Part shown: positions 8,614-17,350 of the stretch, one piece after another
Layout of the letters: the number at the start of each line of letters is the position of its first letter
Position numbering within the stretch: the first letter of the stretch is position 1
The notes under the pieces: generated by a model
Seen by the model: only the letters and a program-made list of their open reading frames with translations
Database searches by the model: none
Told to the model about the DNA's origin: nothing
Translations under genes and position numbers: made by a program
Origin: Kaistia algarum
GTDB lineage: Bacteria; Pseudomonadota; Alphaproteobacteria; Rhizobiales; Kaistiaceae
NCBI RefSeq assembly: GCF_026343945.1
Contig: NZ_JAPKNJ010000003.1
Coordinates: 620,001-684,000, forward strand
Length of the DNA stretch: 64,000 bases
Direction: 5' to 3'

Positions 8614-9732
8614 ATGGCCCGACTTTTTCGATCGTCCGCGATCGTGCTTCTCACCCTGGTGGGTCTTGCCGGCAGCGCCATCGCGCAGCCGGAGGACGCC
8701 GCCCACCGGCTCGGCGACAATCTCTATACCGGCGGCATGGATGTCGGCGTCAGCGGGCAGGGGCTGAAGAGCGTCTTTGCCGCCGGCGAGAGCGTATCGC
8801 TCAAGGCCGCCATTGCCGGCACCGCGCATATGGTCGGGCGCGACGTTCGCTTCGAAGCGCCGATCGGCGGTAGCCTCTACGGGGCCGGCTTTTCCGTTGC
8901 GATCGACGCGCCGGTCACCGGCAGCGCGATTGCGGCAGGCTATGATGTCGAAATCACCGCCAAGGGATCGCTCGGCGGCGACGCGCTTCTGGCGGGCCGC
9001 TATGTCCGCCTCGATGGACCGGTCGCCGGCCACGCGCTTCTGACGGGCGACGTTGTCGAGATCGGCGCCCCGATTGGCGGCTCGGCCGAGATCCGCGCGC
9101 GGGAAATCCGCTTCAAGCCGGGCGCCCGCATCGACGGAACGCTGAGCTATTGGAGCGACAAGACCCTGGCCATTCCGGCGGAAATCGTCTCAGCAGACCG
9201 GGTCACGGCCCATCTCCTCGATCTCCCGGTTGACCATTTCGCCCGCGATCTGGTTGGCGGGCTGGTCGTCATGCTGCTGGTGCTGCTCGTCGCTGGGGCG
9301 CTGTTCATCCTGGCGCTGATGCCGCTGCTTTCCGGGGCCCGCACAGCGCTGGTGAAACGGCCGTGGTGGACCTTCCTGGCCGGCATCGTCGCGCTGTCGG
9401 TGCTGTTCGGATCGATTTTCGTCCTGGCGATTTCGTTGATCGGGATACCGCTCATCCCGGTCGTGCTGCTGCTGACGCCGTTCCTGCTCGCCGCGGGATA
9501 CCTCACCAGCGCCTATGCGCTGGGCGGCGCTCTGGTCGATCGGTTCCGGGTGCGTTCGTCGGAGAATCGCTGGGCCGCGCTCGCCGCGCTGGTGGTTGGC
9601 CTGATCGCGCTCGGCCTCCTGCACTCCATCCCGATTTTCGGATGGGTCGTCGGCGTGGCCGCGACACTGCTGGGGCTCGGGGCGCTGGCGCGCCGTCTCT
9701 TCGCCGGGCCGGCTTCAGCCATGGCGGCGTAG
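8614..9732 (+). CDS. Signal-peptide protein with polymer-forming (bactofilin-like) repeats and C-terminal membrane segments
   Basis: A 372-residue protein. Residues 1-26 are a signal peptide (SAIVLLTLVGLAGSAIA). Residues about 35-195 form short beta-helix-like repeats with recurring A/G-rich turns (VFAAGESVSLKAAIAG, APIGGSLYGAG), as in bactofilin/polymer-forming families. From about 215 there are four to five hydrophobic segments with an LIGIPLIPVVLLLTPFLLA-type core. The start at 8614 is preferred over an upstream ATG because it opens the signal peptide. It is divergent from icd. Function unknown; envelope scaffolding is an inference from the fold. Confidence 0.75.
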   Translation: MARLFRSSAIVLLTLVGLAGSAIAQPEDAAHRLGDNLYTGGMDVGVSGQGLKSVFAAGESVSLKAAIAGTAHMVGRDVRFEAPIGGSLYGAGFSVAIDAPVTGSAIAAGYDVEITAKGSLGGDALLAGRYVRLDGPVAGHALLTGDVVEIGAPIGGSAEIRAREIRFKPGARIDGTLSYWSDKTLAIPAEIVSADRVTAHLLDLPVDHFARDLVGGLVVMLLVLLVAGALFILALMPLLSGARTALVKRPWWTFLAGIVALSVLFGSIFVLAISLIGIPLIPVVLLLTPFLLAAGYLTSAYALGGALVDRFRVRSSENRWAALAALVVGLIALGLLHSIPIFGWVVGVAATLLGLGALARRLFAGPASAMAA

Positions 9733-9740
9733 CGCGCATA

Positions 9741-9807
9741 CTGCGACAGGGCTTTCCGCCCGGTCGCAGCCGTGCTTGGCATACTCCGGCGCCGCAGTGG
9801 GCGCCGG
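9741..9807. terminator. Two inverted repeats between convergent genes
   Basis: One hairpin spans 9741-9769 (stem CTGCGAC plus GGGC, one mismatch) and a second spans 9786-9807 (8-bp perfect CCGGCGCC stem). Both lie between the ends of the polymer-forming gene and the hdeD-like gene. Neither has a clear T-tract, so the terminator reading rests on position. Confidence 0.45.
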
Positions 9808-9836
9808 GATTGGCCTGTTCCAGGCTTCTCTCGCCC

Positions 9837-10391
9837 TCAGGCGATCCGCTTCGCCGCGAGGCCTAGCGCGATATAGCTCCAGCCGGTGAAGAGCAGCGAG
9901 ATGCCGGCGAGCGTGCCGGGAACCCAGAGGCCCGAGAACGGGTACTGCGAGAGGATCATCACGCCGACCAGCAGCGCGACGATGCCGGCGGCGAGGATCC
10001 AGCCCCAGCCATCATGCGGCCGGAGGCGGAAGCCCAGCACGATCTGGAAGACGCCCTTGGCGATGAAGACGGCCGCGATGACCAGGGTCAGCGCGATGCT
10101 ACCGGTCGCGGGCGACATATAGATCGCTATGCCGCCGATGAGCATGATGATGCCAATCAGGAGTTGCCAGATGAAGCCGGTCCAGCTCTGCACGCTGAAG
10201 GCCTGCCAGATCTGGAAGATGCCCGCCACGACGAGAACCGCCGCCAGGAAGATGCCGACCGCGATCGACGAGACCAGCGGCATGGCGATGGCGAAAAAGC
10301 CACCGATGAGGAAGACGATGCCGAGGAGCATGAACCAGCCCCATTTCTCCTGCACCGTCTGCGAAATGCTCTTATAGACCGTCGTTGCCAT
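9837..10391 (-). CDS. HdeD family acid-resistance membrane protein
   Basis: A 184-residue protein with about six transmembrane helices in three pairs (for example WFMLLGIVFLIGGFFAIAMP and FIWQLLIGIIMLIGGIAIYM), the pattern of the HdeD/DUF308 family. In E. coli HdeD contributes to acid resistance at high cell density; the mechanism is unknown. ATG 10391 is preceded by GAGGGTTGGG. It is divergent from the TrmJ-like gene, with about 155 bases between starts. Confidence 0.85.
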   Translation of the reverse strand: MATTVYKSISQTVQEKWGWFMLLGIVFLIGGFFAIAMPLVSSIAVGIFLAAVLVVAGIFQIWQAFSVQSWTGFIWQLLIGIIMLIGGIAIYMSPATGSIALTLVIAAVFIAKGVFQIVLGFRLRPHDGWGWILAAGIVALLVGVMILSQYPFSGLWVPGTLAGISLLFTGWSYIALGLAAKRIA

Positions 10392-10548
10392 GACCCAACC
10401 CTCCGACTCGACTTCGCAATTGTCGCGCAATGGAGGCGGGGAGACAATTGAATGTTGCATACAGCCGGAAGCCCGTATGGGCGCGGCTGGCATGCCAGGC
10501 ACGGATGCGGTAGGACCGGACCAGCATGTCTTCCAACATTCTTGCCCG

Positions 10549-11364
10549 ATGAACGATATTTCACTCTCTCTTCTCGCCGATGGGCCTGCCGTTATTTTGG
10601 TCGAGCCGCAGCTCGGCGAGAACATCGGCACGGCCGCGCGGGCGATGGCGAATTTCGGCCTGATGGACCTCCGGATCGTCAAGCCGCGCGATGGCTGGCC
10701 GAGCGACAGCGCCCGCCGGGCCGCGAGCCGGGCCGATCATGTGTTCGACCGCATCCGCCTCTTTCAAAGCGTCGAAGAGGCCGTCGCCGATCTCGGCTAT
10801 CTGGTGGCGACGACGGCGCGCCCCCGCGATCTGGCGAAACCCGTGCGCGGGCCGGCCTCGGCGGCGCCGATCATGCGCGGCCACATCGCGGCCGGCATTC
10901 GGCCCGGTATACTGTTCGGCCGCGAGCGCATCGGGCTTACCAATGAAGAGATATCGCTCGCCGATGAGATCGTGACACTGCCGATCGATCCGCGCTTCGC
11001 CTCGCTCAATGTGGCGCAGGCCGTGCTGATCCTCGCCTATGAATGGCGCCGCAGCGGTCTGGAGAGCGAGGAGGAGGGGCTGCGCTTCACCACGCGTCTC
11101 GATTCCCGTCCGGCCAGCAAGGAAGAGATGCTCGGCCTCTACGAGCATCTGGAGCGGGCGCTCGACGCCGTCACCTTCTTTCGCCCGCCGGAAAAGAAGC
11201 CGTCCGTCGTCGCGACGCTTCGCGCCATGTTGCAGCGGGCGAGCTTCACCGAGCAGGATGTGCGCACGCTGCGCGGCGTTGTCGCGGCGCTGGAGAACAG
11301 ACCCACCCGGCCGCGCCAACGCGCTGATGGCTCGCTTACCACCAGCCGGGAGAGCGAGGATTGA
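10549..11364 (+). CDS. RNA 2'-O-methyltransferase, TrmJ-like (SPOUT fold)
   Basis: A 271-residue TrmH/SpoU-class methyltransferase. The three SPOUT motifs are visible: NIGTAARAM near residue 25, FGRERIGLTNEE near 120, and LNVAQAV near 155. A C-terminal helical extension (about 175-271) matches TrmJ, which methylates the ribose of position 32 in some tRNAs using S-adenosylmethionine. The exact target base is inferred. ATG 10549 is used because MNDISLSLLADGPAVILVEP fits the family N-terminus. Its TGA overlaps the TTG start of murI, suggesting translational coupling. Confidence 0.86.
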   Translation: MNDISLSLLADGPAVILVEPQLGENIGTAARAMANFGLMDLRIVKPRDGWPSDSARRAASRADHVFDRIRLFQSVEEAVADLGYLVATTARPRDLAKPVRGPASAAPIMRGHIAAGIRPGILFGRERIGLTNEEISLADEIVTLPIDPRFASLNVAQAVLILAYEWRRSGLESEEEGLRFTTRLDSRPASKEEMLGLYEHLERALDAVTFFRPPEKKPSVVATLRAMLQRASFTEQDVRTLRGVVAALENRPTRPRQRADGSLTTSRESED

Positions 11365-12146
11365 GCCTCCGCCTCCTCGTCTTCGATTCGGGCGTGGGCG
11401 GCCTTTCGGTGCTGAAGGAGATTCGCCGCCGCGTGCCGGCCGCCGAAATCGCCTATGTCGCGGACGATGCGGCCTTTCCCTATGGCGACTGGGAAGGCGA
11501 ACCGCTCAAGGATCACATCGTCGCGCTGATGGGCCGCCTGATCGAGCGGCACCGGCCTGACGCCGTCGTGATCGCCTGCAATACCGCTTCGACGCTGGTG
11601 CTGCCGCCGCTGCGGGCCACGCATGCCATTCCCTTCGTCGGTACGGTCCCGGCGATCAAGCCGGCGGCGGAGACGACGAAGAGCGGTGTCATCGGCGTGC
11701 TGGCGACGCCGGGGACGATGAGGCGCGACTATACGCGCGAGCTTATCCGCCAGTTCGCGCAGAGCTGTCACGTCCGCCTTGTCGGCTCGTCGGAACTGGC
11801 GCCGCTGGCCGAGGCGGCCATGCGCGGCGAGATCATTGAGGACGAAGCGATCCGTATCGAGATCGAGCCGGCCTTCATCGAGGTCCAGGGACGGCGCACC
11901 GACAAGGTCGTGCTCGCCTGCACGCATTATCCCTTCCTGCTTGAGCGCTTTCAGGCGCTCGCTCCCTGGCCGGTCGATTGGATCGACCCGGCGGAGGCGA
12001 TCGCCCGCCGAGTCGTCTCCCTGCTCGGCCTCACCGAGGCGCCGGAAGAGCCGCGTGGCGCCGGATCGGCTTACCTGACTTCGGGTAAGTCTTGGCCGGC
12101 GGCGCTGCTACCGCTGCTGGCTGGATTCGGGCTGAAGGCGGGATAA
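11361..12146 (+). CDS. murI: Glutamate racemase
   Basis: A 261-residue cofactor-independent racemase that makes D-glutamate for peptidoglycan. The two catalytic Cys motifs are present: IACNTASTLV near residue 72 and LACTHYPFLL near 185. The N-terminal VFDSGVGGLSVL is the substrate-binding signature. It starts with TTG overlapping the stop of the TrmJ-like gene, with a GCGAGG stretch just upstream; no better ATG exists. It ends three bases before the convergent LLM enzyme gene. Confidence 0.95.
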   Translation: MSLRLLVFDSGVGGLSVLKEIRRRVPAAEIAYVADDAAFPYGDWEGEPLKDHIVALMGRLIERHRPDAVVIACNTASTLVLPPLRATHAIPFVGTVPAIKPAAETTKSGVIGVLATPGTMRRDYTRELIRQFAQSCHVRLVGSSELAPLAEAAMRGEIIEDEAIRIEIEPAFIEVQGRRTDKVVLACTHYPFLLERFQALAPWPVDWIDPAEAIARRVVSLLGLTEAPEEPRGAGSAYLTSGKSWPAALLPLLAGFGLKAG

Positions 12147-12149
12147 GGA

Positions 12150-13157
12150 TCAGGCGCCACCGGACTTTGCCGCCGCGATGATATCGAACGATCGCATCCT
12201 GTCGGCGGGCTCGTAGAAGTCCGAGGTGATGATCAATTCGTCGGCACCAGTCTGCTCGACAAAGGCTTCAAGGCGTTGCCTGACCGTTTCCGGGCCGCCG
12301 ATGATGGCAACACCGAGATGCGAGCGCACATAGGCTTCTTCGCGCTCGTCCCAAAGGCCGTCCATGCTTTCGACCGGCGGCACCAGCACGGTGGGACGAC
12401 CGCGGACGAGGTTGATCAGGCGTTGATAGGTCGAGGTGGCGAGGTAGTGCGCCTGCTCGTCGCTGTCGGCGGCGATGACCGGCAGGCCCACCATCAGATG
12501 CGCCTTCTCCAGATATTCCGACGGCTTGAAGAAATGCCGATAGACGTCGATCGCCTCCATCAGCCGCTGCGGCGCGAAATGGCTGGCAAAGGCGAAGGGC
12601 AGGCCGAGCATGCCGGCCAGTTGCGCCGAGAAGGTCGAGGAGCCCAGCAGCCAGACGGGCACGTTCGAACCTGAACCGGGGACGGCGCGCACCCGCTGCA
12701 ATTCGCCCGGCGCGGCGAGGAGCGCGAGCAATTCCTGCACATTGCGAGGGAAGGCGTTTTCGTCATCGGCGAGATCGCGGCGCAGTGCCCGCGTCGTCAG
12801 CGGATCGGTGCCGGGCGCGCGGCCGAGGCCCAGATCGATGCGGCCGGGATAGAGCGCCTCCAGCGTGCCAAACTGCTCGGCAATGACGATCGGGGCGTGG
12901 TTCGGCAGCATGACGCCGCCGGAGCCGACACGGATCGTCGAGGTCTGGCCGGCGATATGCCCGATCAGCACCGAGGTTGCCGATGAGGCGATGCCCGGCA
13001 TGTTGTGATGCTCGGCCAGCCAGAAGCGCTTGAAACCGAGGCCCTCGACATGGCGGGCGAGCGCAACGGCCTGCGCGAAGGCCTCCGTGGCCGTTCCTCC
13101 CTGGCGGATCGGGGCGAGATCGAGGACGGAGAGAGGCGTATCGGCGAGCTGCGGCAT
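12150..13157 (-). CDS. LLM class flavin-dependent oxidoreductase (luciferase-like)
   Basis: A 335-residue bacterial-luciferase-like monooxygenase. It begins [20 protein letters not shown], characteristic of the MsnO8/YhbW subgroup, and has the [15 protein letters not shown] active-site segment. FMNH2 or F420-type flavin use is expected from the family, with FMN more likely here. The frame extends 63 bases further upstream to a TTG, but the family start is at 13157. Function unassigned; YhbW-type proteins are often single genes, as here. Confidence 0.85.
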   Translation of the reverse strand: MPQLADTPLSVLDLAPIRQGGTATEAFAQAVALARHVEGLGFKRFWLAEHHNMPGIASSATSVLIGHIAGQTSTIRVGSGGVMLPNHAPIVIAEQFGTLEALYPGRIDLGLGRAPGTDPLTTRALRRDLADDENAFPRNVQELLALLAAPGELQRVRAVPGSGSNVPVWLLGSSTFSAQLAGMLGLPFAFASHFAPQRLMEAIDVYRHFFKPSEYLEKAHLMVGLPVIAADSDEQAHYLATSTYQRLINLVRGRPTVLVPPVESMDGLWDEREEAYVRSHLGVAIIGGPETVRQRLEAFVEQTGADELIITSDFYEPADRMRSFDIIAAAKSGGA

Positions 13158-13234
13158 GGGAGGTTCCCGATTGGCTGTCGCCCCTATCTGGGGTTTCCGA
13201 TCGCGCTTGGCGAGGGGCAAACCGTAAGACGAGC

Positions 13235-14467
13235 TTATCGATTTTTGAAGAGCGCCGTGCGCCGCTTCAGCAGGAAGCGCCGGACGGCCGGATCGCTGGC
13301 AAGGCCGATCGCGCGATCGAAGGCTTCCGCTGCGCTGTCAGCGTCGTCGGCGCGGGCGAGGAGATCGGCGCGTGCGGCCCAATAGGGCTGATATTCGGCG
13401 AGACGAGGCTCGGCCGCGATGCCGTCAAGCGCAGCGAGGCCGGCTAGCGGTCCCTCAATCTCGGCGAGCGCCAGGGCGCGGTTGATGACGATCACGGGCG
13501 AGGGCACCAGCGCCACAAGCGCATCATAGAGACGGAGCAAGTCCGACCAGTTGTCGACGCCGTCGCGGTGGCGCACGGCGTGAGCCGATTGCAGCGCGGC
13601 CTCGATCTGATAGCGGCCGATCCTGCGGAGCGATGCGGCGCGTCGCAGCAGCGTCTCGGCCTCGCTGATCCTTGCGGCGTCCCAGAGCGCCGGCGACTGT
13701 TCGGACAGCGGAACATAGTCGCCGCTATTGCTCCGCCGGGCCGGGCGGCGCGCGTCGGTATGGAGAAGGAGGGCGAGGAGACCGATCGCCTCGGCTTCGT
13801 CCGGCAGCAACTCCGCAACGATCCGCGCCAGGAATATCGCTTCCCCGGTCAGGTCCCGGCCGTCGGCCTCCATATTGCCCCAACCCTCGGAATAGGCGGC
13901 ATAGATCGCTGCGAGCACCGCATCCAGCCGCTCGGGCATCGCTTCGCGGTCGGGGATGGCGAAGGGGATGCCGGCCTCGCGGATCTTCGCCTTGGCGCGC
14001 ACGAGCCGCTTGGCCATCGCGGCCGGCGAGGCAAGGAATGCGGAGGCGATCTGCTTCGCGTCGAGGCCGAGCACGACCTGCAGCATCAGGGGCGTGCGGA
14101 TGTCGGGATCGAGCGCGGGATGGGCGGCGGTGAAGAGGAGGGCGAGGCGCTGGTCCGGGATGGCCGCCCGGCCGGTTTCGTCGATCTCGTCCGCGAGGAT
14201 GCGGAAGGCCTCGGCGAAGGCATCGCCGGTGCGCCGACGCCTCGCCTGGTCCGTCATCTTCCGCCGCGCCGTGGTCATCAGCCAAGCCTCCGGATTGTCG
14301 GGCGGACCTTTCTGCGGCCAGTCTACGAGCGCGGCGGCAAAGGCCTCGGCGAGGGCGTCTTCGGCGGCAGCCACGTCACGCGAGCGCGCCGAGAGGATGG
14401 CGACGAGCTTGCCATAGCTCGCCCGTGCCACACCCTCGGCAAGCAGGCGCGACGCTTCCGCGCTCAC
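13235..14467 (-). CDS. RNA polymerase sigma factor, ECF42-like with C-terminal DUF6596/TPR extension
   Basis: A 410-residue sigma factor. Region sigma2 is at about 10-85 ([32 protein letters not shown]) and sigma4 at about 110-170 ([19 protein letters not shown]). A long helical C-terminal extension of about 230 residues follows, as in the ECF42 group. There is no anti-sigma gene nearby; in this group the extension is thought to be regulatory. It starts with GTG, overlapping the stop of the RibD/DHFR-like gene by four bases, so the genes are co-translated. The adjacent DGPF gene is the usual ECF42 partner. Confidence 0.88.
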   Translation of the reverse strand: MSAEASRLLAEGVARASYGKLVAILSARSRDVAAAEDALAEAFAAALVDWPQKGPPDNPEAWLMTTARRKMTDQARRRRTGDAFAEAFRILADEIDETGRAAIPDQRLALLFTAAHPALDPDIRTPLMLQVVLGLDAKQIASAFLASPAAMAKRLVRAKAKIREAGIPFAIPDREAMPERLDAVLAAIYAAYSEGWGNMEADGRDLTGEAIFLARIVAELLPDEAEAIGLLALLLHTDARRPARRSNSGDYVPLSEQSPALWDAARISEAETLLRRAASLRRIGRYQIEAALQSAHAVRHRDGVDNWSDLLRLYDALVALVPSPVIVINRALALAEIEGPLAGLAALDGIAAEPRLAEYQPYWAARADLLARADDADSAAEAFDRAIGLASDPAVRRFLLKRRTALFKNR

Positions 14468-15027
14468 TGGCGCGCCGGCTCGTAGCGAAGAAGCACGCAG
14501 CCGTTGTGGAACCGGCGCACCTCCAGGGGCTCGACGCCGAAGCGCCGCGTCTGCCCCTCGAACATGGATCGTCCCCCGCCCAGAACCAGCGGGAAGACGA
14601 CGATCTGATATTCGTCGACGAGGTCCGCTTCTGCCAGTTGCGCCACGATGCTGCCGCTGCCCAGAACGGCGAGGTCGCTGTCCCGACCTTTCAATCGCTC
14701 TATCTCGCCAATGAGGTCGCTGCGGACGAGCCGCGTATTGTGCCAGTCGGCGCTTCCGAGCGTCCGGGAGAAGACGATTTTCGGCAGGGCGTTCATCCGC
14801 TCTGCGACAACGGGATTGGCGCTGGCGGCCCAGTTGGTGGGCCAGAAACTCGCCATCATCTCATAGGTGACGCGGCCGAAGACCAGCGTGCTGCCGCCTG
14901 CGGCATTGCCCTCGACGAAAGCATCGAACTCCTCGTCGCGTCGGCCCTTGGCCCAGCTCATATCGCCGTGCCGGTCGACGAAATATCCGTCGACCGACAC
15001 CTGCTCGAAGACACTGAGACGCGCCAT
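14464..15027 (-). CDS. Dihydrofolate reductase / RibD C-terminal-like family protein
   Basis: A 187-residue protein of the RibD_C/DHFR-like fold (start MARLSVFEQVSVDGYFVDRH, core segments LVFGRVTYEMM and LGSGSIVAQL, late VFPLVLGGGRSMF). Such proteins are NAD(P)H-dependent reductases of unknown substrate, often found beside ECF sigma and DGPF genes; they are not the essential FolA. The ATG is preceded by GAGGAGA. It overlaps the sigma factor gene by four bases and follows the DGPF gene, making a three-gene operon. Confidence 0.85.
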   Translation of the reverse strand: MARLSVFEQVSVDGYFVDRHGDMSWAKGRRDEEFDAFVEGNAAGGSTLVFGRVTYEMMASFWPTNWAASANPVVAERMNALPKIVFSRTLGSADWHNTRLVRSDLIGEIERLKGRDSDLAVLGSGSIVAQLAEADLVDEYQIVVFPLVLGGGRSMFEGQTRRFGVEPLEVRRFHNGCVLLRYEPARQ

Positions 15028-15051
15028 CGACGGTCTCCTCTGATTGCGGCT

Positions 15052-15405
15052 TCAGCCCGACATCGGCCAGATGGGCCGGACTTCGACGACGCCGTGGCTG
15101 ACGGTCGGACAGCGCGCCGTCCAGGCAAGAGCCGCGTCGAGATCGGGCGCCTCGATCAGGAAATATCCCCCGAGCTGCTCCTTGGTGTCGGCATAGGGGC
15201 CATCGAGAACGAGTGGCTTACCATCCTGCAGGCGGACGGTCGTCGCCAGATGGGTCGGCTGGAGGCGGCCGGTGCCGACAAGCGCTCCAGATTTCGTGAG
15301 CGCTTCGATATAGGCGCCGTAGGCGGCAATGCCCTCCGCCTGCTGCTCCGGCGTCATGGTCGGCCAGGCGGTCTCGTCCAGATAGAGCAGGAGCATGTAC
15401 TGCAT
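15052..15405 (-). CDS. YCII-related / DGPF domain protein
   Basis: A 117-residue protein beginning MQYMLLLYLDETAWPTMTPE, with the DGPF motif as DGPYADTKEQLGGYFLIEA. The family has a dimeric alpha/beta-barrel (YciI-like) fold and no proven enzymatic role. ATG 15405 is preceded by GAGGAAG; the frame is open further upstream but lacks family similarity. It is the first gene of the operon with the RibD/DHFR-like and ECF42-like sigma genes, so it is a likely target of that sigma factor. Confidence 0.87.
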   Translation of the reverse strand: MQYMLLLYLDETAWPTMTPEQQAEGIAAYGAYIEALTKSGALVGTGRLQPTHLATTVRLQDGKPLVLDGPYADTKEQLGGYFLIEAPDLDAALAWTARCPTVSHGVVEVRPIWPMSG

Positions 15406-15529
15406 GGTCTGTCTTCCTCGTGCGAAAGGTCGGAGCCCTATGCCCCGCCAACCCAATGACGCGCGAGCTTCGCCCCGATGGACAAAGCCGGCGAAAAAAT
15501 CTTGGACCATGTGACCTATCCCGCTTTCA

Positions 15530-15558
15530 TTGACATGGCGAAGCATCCCGCCTAATAG
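15530..15558 (+). promoter_or_regulatory. Candidate sigma-70 promoter for rpsD
   Basis: A perfect TTGACA at 15530-15535 is followed, after 17 bases, by TAATAG at 15553-15558. It lies about 150 bases upstream of rpsD in the 300-base gene-free stretch 15406-15705, which separates the divergent DGPF gene from rpsD. The -10 match is only partial, so the call is moderate. No other structure stood out in this stretch. Confidence 0.45.
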
Positions 15559-15705
15559 AGCGCCCGTGGCAAGCGGGTCCTTCGGGGCCCGTGTGTCATT
15601 TCACGCACCCGCGGATGAGGCTTCGGTCTGGTCCTGTCGGTTCGCCTCCGAGGGCGGGCAGAGGAGGGCGCGTGTCCCTGAAACTCTATCCTCAAGGGAT
15701 ATGCG

Positions 15706-16323
15706 ATGTCGAAGCGTGCTTCGTCCAAACATAAGATTGACCGCCGTCTTGGCGAAAACCTCTGGGGCCGTCCGAAGTCCCCGGTCAACAAGCGCGAATA
15801 CGGCCCGGGCCAGCATGGCCAGCGCCGCAAGGGCAAGGTGTCCGATTACGGCACCCAGCTCCGCGCCAAGCAGAAGCTCAAGGGCTATTACGGCAATATC
15901 TCCGAGAAGCAGTTCCGGAAGATCTATGCCGAGGCGACGCGCCGGAAGGGCGATTCGTCCGAGAGCCTGGTCGGCCTGCTTGAGTGCCGTCTCGACGCGG
16001 TCGTGTACCGCGCCAAGTTCGTGCCGACCGTCTTCGCCTCGCGCCAGTTCGTGTCGCATGGCCACGTCAAGGTCAACGGCCGCCGCGTCACCATCCCGAG
16101 CTACTCGGTGAAGGTCGGCGACCTGATCGAGGTCAAGGAGAGCTCGAAGCAGCTCGCCATGGTTCTCGAGGCGACCCAGCTCGCCGAGCGCGACGTGCCG
16201 GATTATATCGAGGTCGACCATCACAAGATGACCGCGACGTTCTCCCGCGTACCCGGCCTTGCCGACGTGCCCTATCCGGTCCAGATGGAACCGAACCTGG
16301 TCGTCGAGTTCTATTCGCGCTGA
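15706..16323 (+). CDS. rpsD: 30S ribosomal protein S4
   Basis: A 205-residue primary 16S rRNA-binding protein. The N-terminal segment [16 protein letters not shown] is the alphaproteobacterial form without the zinc-binding cysteines. The S4 RNA-binding domain is at about 95-155 ([21 protein letters not shown]). ATG 15706 is preceded by AAGGGAT. As usual in this group it stands outside the ribosomal-protein alpha operon, with its own promoter region and a strong terminator. Whether it autoregulates here is not readable. Confidence 0.98.
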   Translation: MSKRASSKHKIDRRLGENLWGRPKSPVNKREYGPGQHGQRRKGKVSDYGTQLRAKQKLKGYYGNISEKQFRKIYAEATRRKGDSSESLVGLLECRLDAVVYRAKFVPTVFASRQFVSHGHVKVNGRRVTIPSYSVKVGDLIEVKESSKQLAMVLEATQLAERDVPDYIEVDHHKMTATFSRVPGLADVPYPVQMEPNLVVEFYSR

Positions 16324-16346
16324 TTTCTGTCAGTCGCCAAAATGCG

Positions 16347-16378
16347 AAAGGCCGCCTCCGGGCGGCCTTTTCTGTTTC
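16347..16378 (+). terminator. Rho-independent terminator of rpsD
   Basis: A 10-bp perfect stem (AAAGGCCGCC at 16347-16356 with 16361-16370) and a TCCG loop, followed by a T-rich tail (TTTTCTGTTT), 23 bases past the rpsD stop. Confidence 0.9.
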
Positions 16379-16446
16379 GGGTGGCCACAACTTTGCGTCG
16401 GTGCTTCGCTCCGTCTATGAAGTCGCCCGGGGAGGGGCCTTCACCG

Positions 16447-17334
16447 ATGAACAGAGCTGATCGTTCACAGCACGGCGCGCCCTTGGGCTTTGCCGCGATC
16501 CTCGTCACCATCGTGACCTGGGCTTCCGCCTTCGCGGCCATCCGCGTCGGGCTGCGCCATCTGACGCCGGTCGAGCTTGCGGCGGCGCGCTATCTGATGG
16601 CGGCGGTCCCGGCCGGGCTCTATCTGCTGATCATGCGGCCGCCTCTGCCGGCGTGGCGCGATCTGCTGCGGCTCGCCATCATCGGCCCCCTGTTCATCGC
16701 CGCCTATTCCGTGCTGCTCAATACCGGCGAGATGACGGTTGCTGCCGGGCCCGCTTCCTTCATCATCCAGATGAACCCGGTGATCGTGGCGCTGATCGCT
16801 CTGCCCATGCTCGGCGAGCGCTTCGGACTTTGGGGCTGGGTCGGCACGGCGATCTCGTTCGTAGGCGTCGCCTTCATCGCGTTTGGCAGCGGCGAGACCT
16901 TCGGCTTCGATCCCGGCGTGCTGCTGATCCTCGCCGCCGCGCTCTGCACCTCGGTATCGACGATCATCCAAAAGCCGATGCTCGGCCGCATGCCCGCGCT
17001 TGTCGTGACCGCCTGGATCCTCTTCATCGGCGCGCTACCGCTATTGCCGGCGGTCCCGGATACGATCGAAGCGCTCGGCCGCGCCCCGACCGATGTCGTG
17101 GTGGCGATCCTCTATCTCGCCCTGTTCCCCACCGTCATCGGCTATTGGACCTGGGCGATCGCGCTCAAGCAGTTCCCCGCCGCCCGTGCCTCCAACTTCC
17201 TTTATCTGATCGCGCCGACAGCGACCGTGATCGGCATCGTCTGGCTGGGCGAGGTACCGACGCCGGCCGCCCTTATCGGCGGCGCGATGGCGATCGGCGG
17301 CGTCGTCCTCGTCAACGCGATGCGGCGGCGCTGA
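16447..17334 (+). CDS. EamA/DMT-superfamily transporter
   Basis: A 295-residue membrane protein with ten predicted helices in two EamA repeats; each repeat begins with a conserved segment (VTWASAFAAIRVGLRHLTPV in the first). Members such as RhaT, YdcZ or EamA export small metabolites or amino acids; the substrate is unknown here. ATG 16447 is chosen over upstream codons that would overlap the rpsD terminator. The stop lies inside a hairpin shared with the convergent alcohol dehydrogenase gene. Confidence 0.88.
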   Translation: MNRADRSQHGAPLGFAAILVTIVTWASAFAAIRVGLRHLTPVELAAARYLMAAVPAGLYLLIMRPPLPAWRDLLRLAIIGPLFIAAYSVLLNTGEMTVAAGPASFIIQMNPVIVALIALPMLGERFGLWGWVGTAISFVGVAFIAFGSGETFGFDPGVLLILAAALCTSVSTIIQKPMLGRMPALVVTAWILFIGALPLLPAVPDTIEALGRAPTDVVVAILYLALFPTVIGYWTWAIALKQFPAARASNFLYLIAPTATVIGIVWLGEVPTPAALIGGAMAIGGVVLVNAMRRR

Positions 17335-17343
17335 CGCCGCCGC
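17322..17343. terminator. GC-rich hairpin between convergent genes
   Basis: A 9-bp perfect GCGGCGGCG stem (17322-17330 with 17335-17343) encloses the stop codon of the EamA gene and lies 8 bases before the end of the convergent alcohol dehydrogenase gene. Confidence 0.5.
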
Positions 17344-17350
17344 GTCGGGC

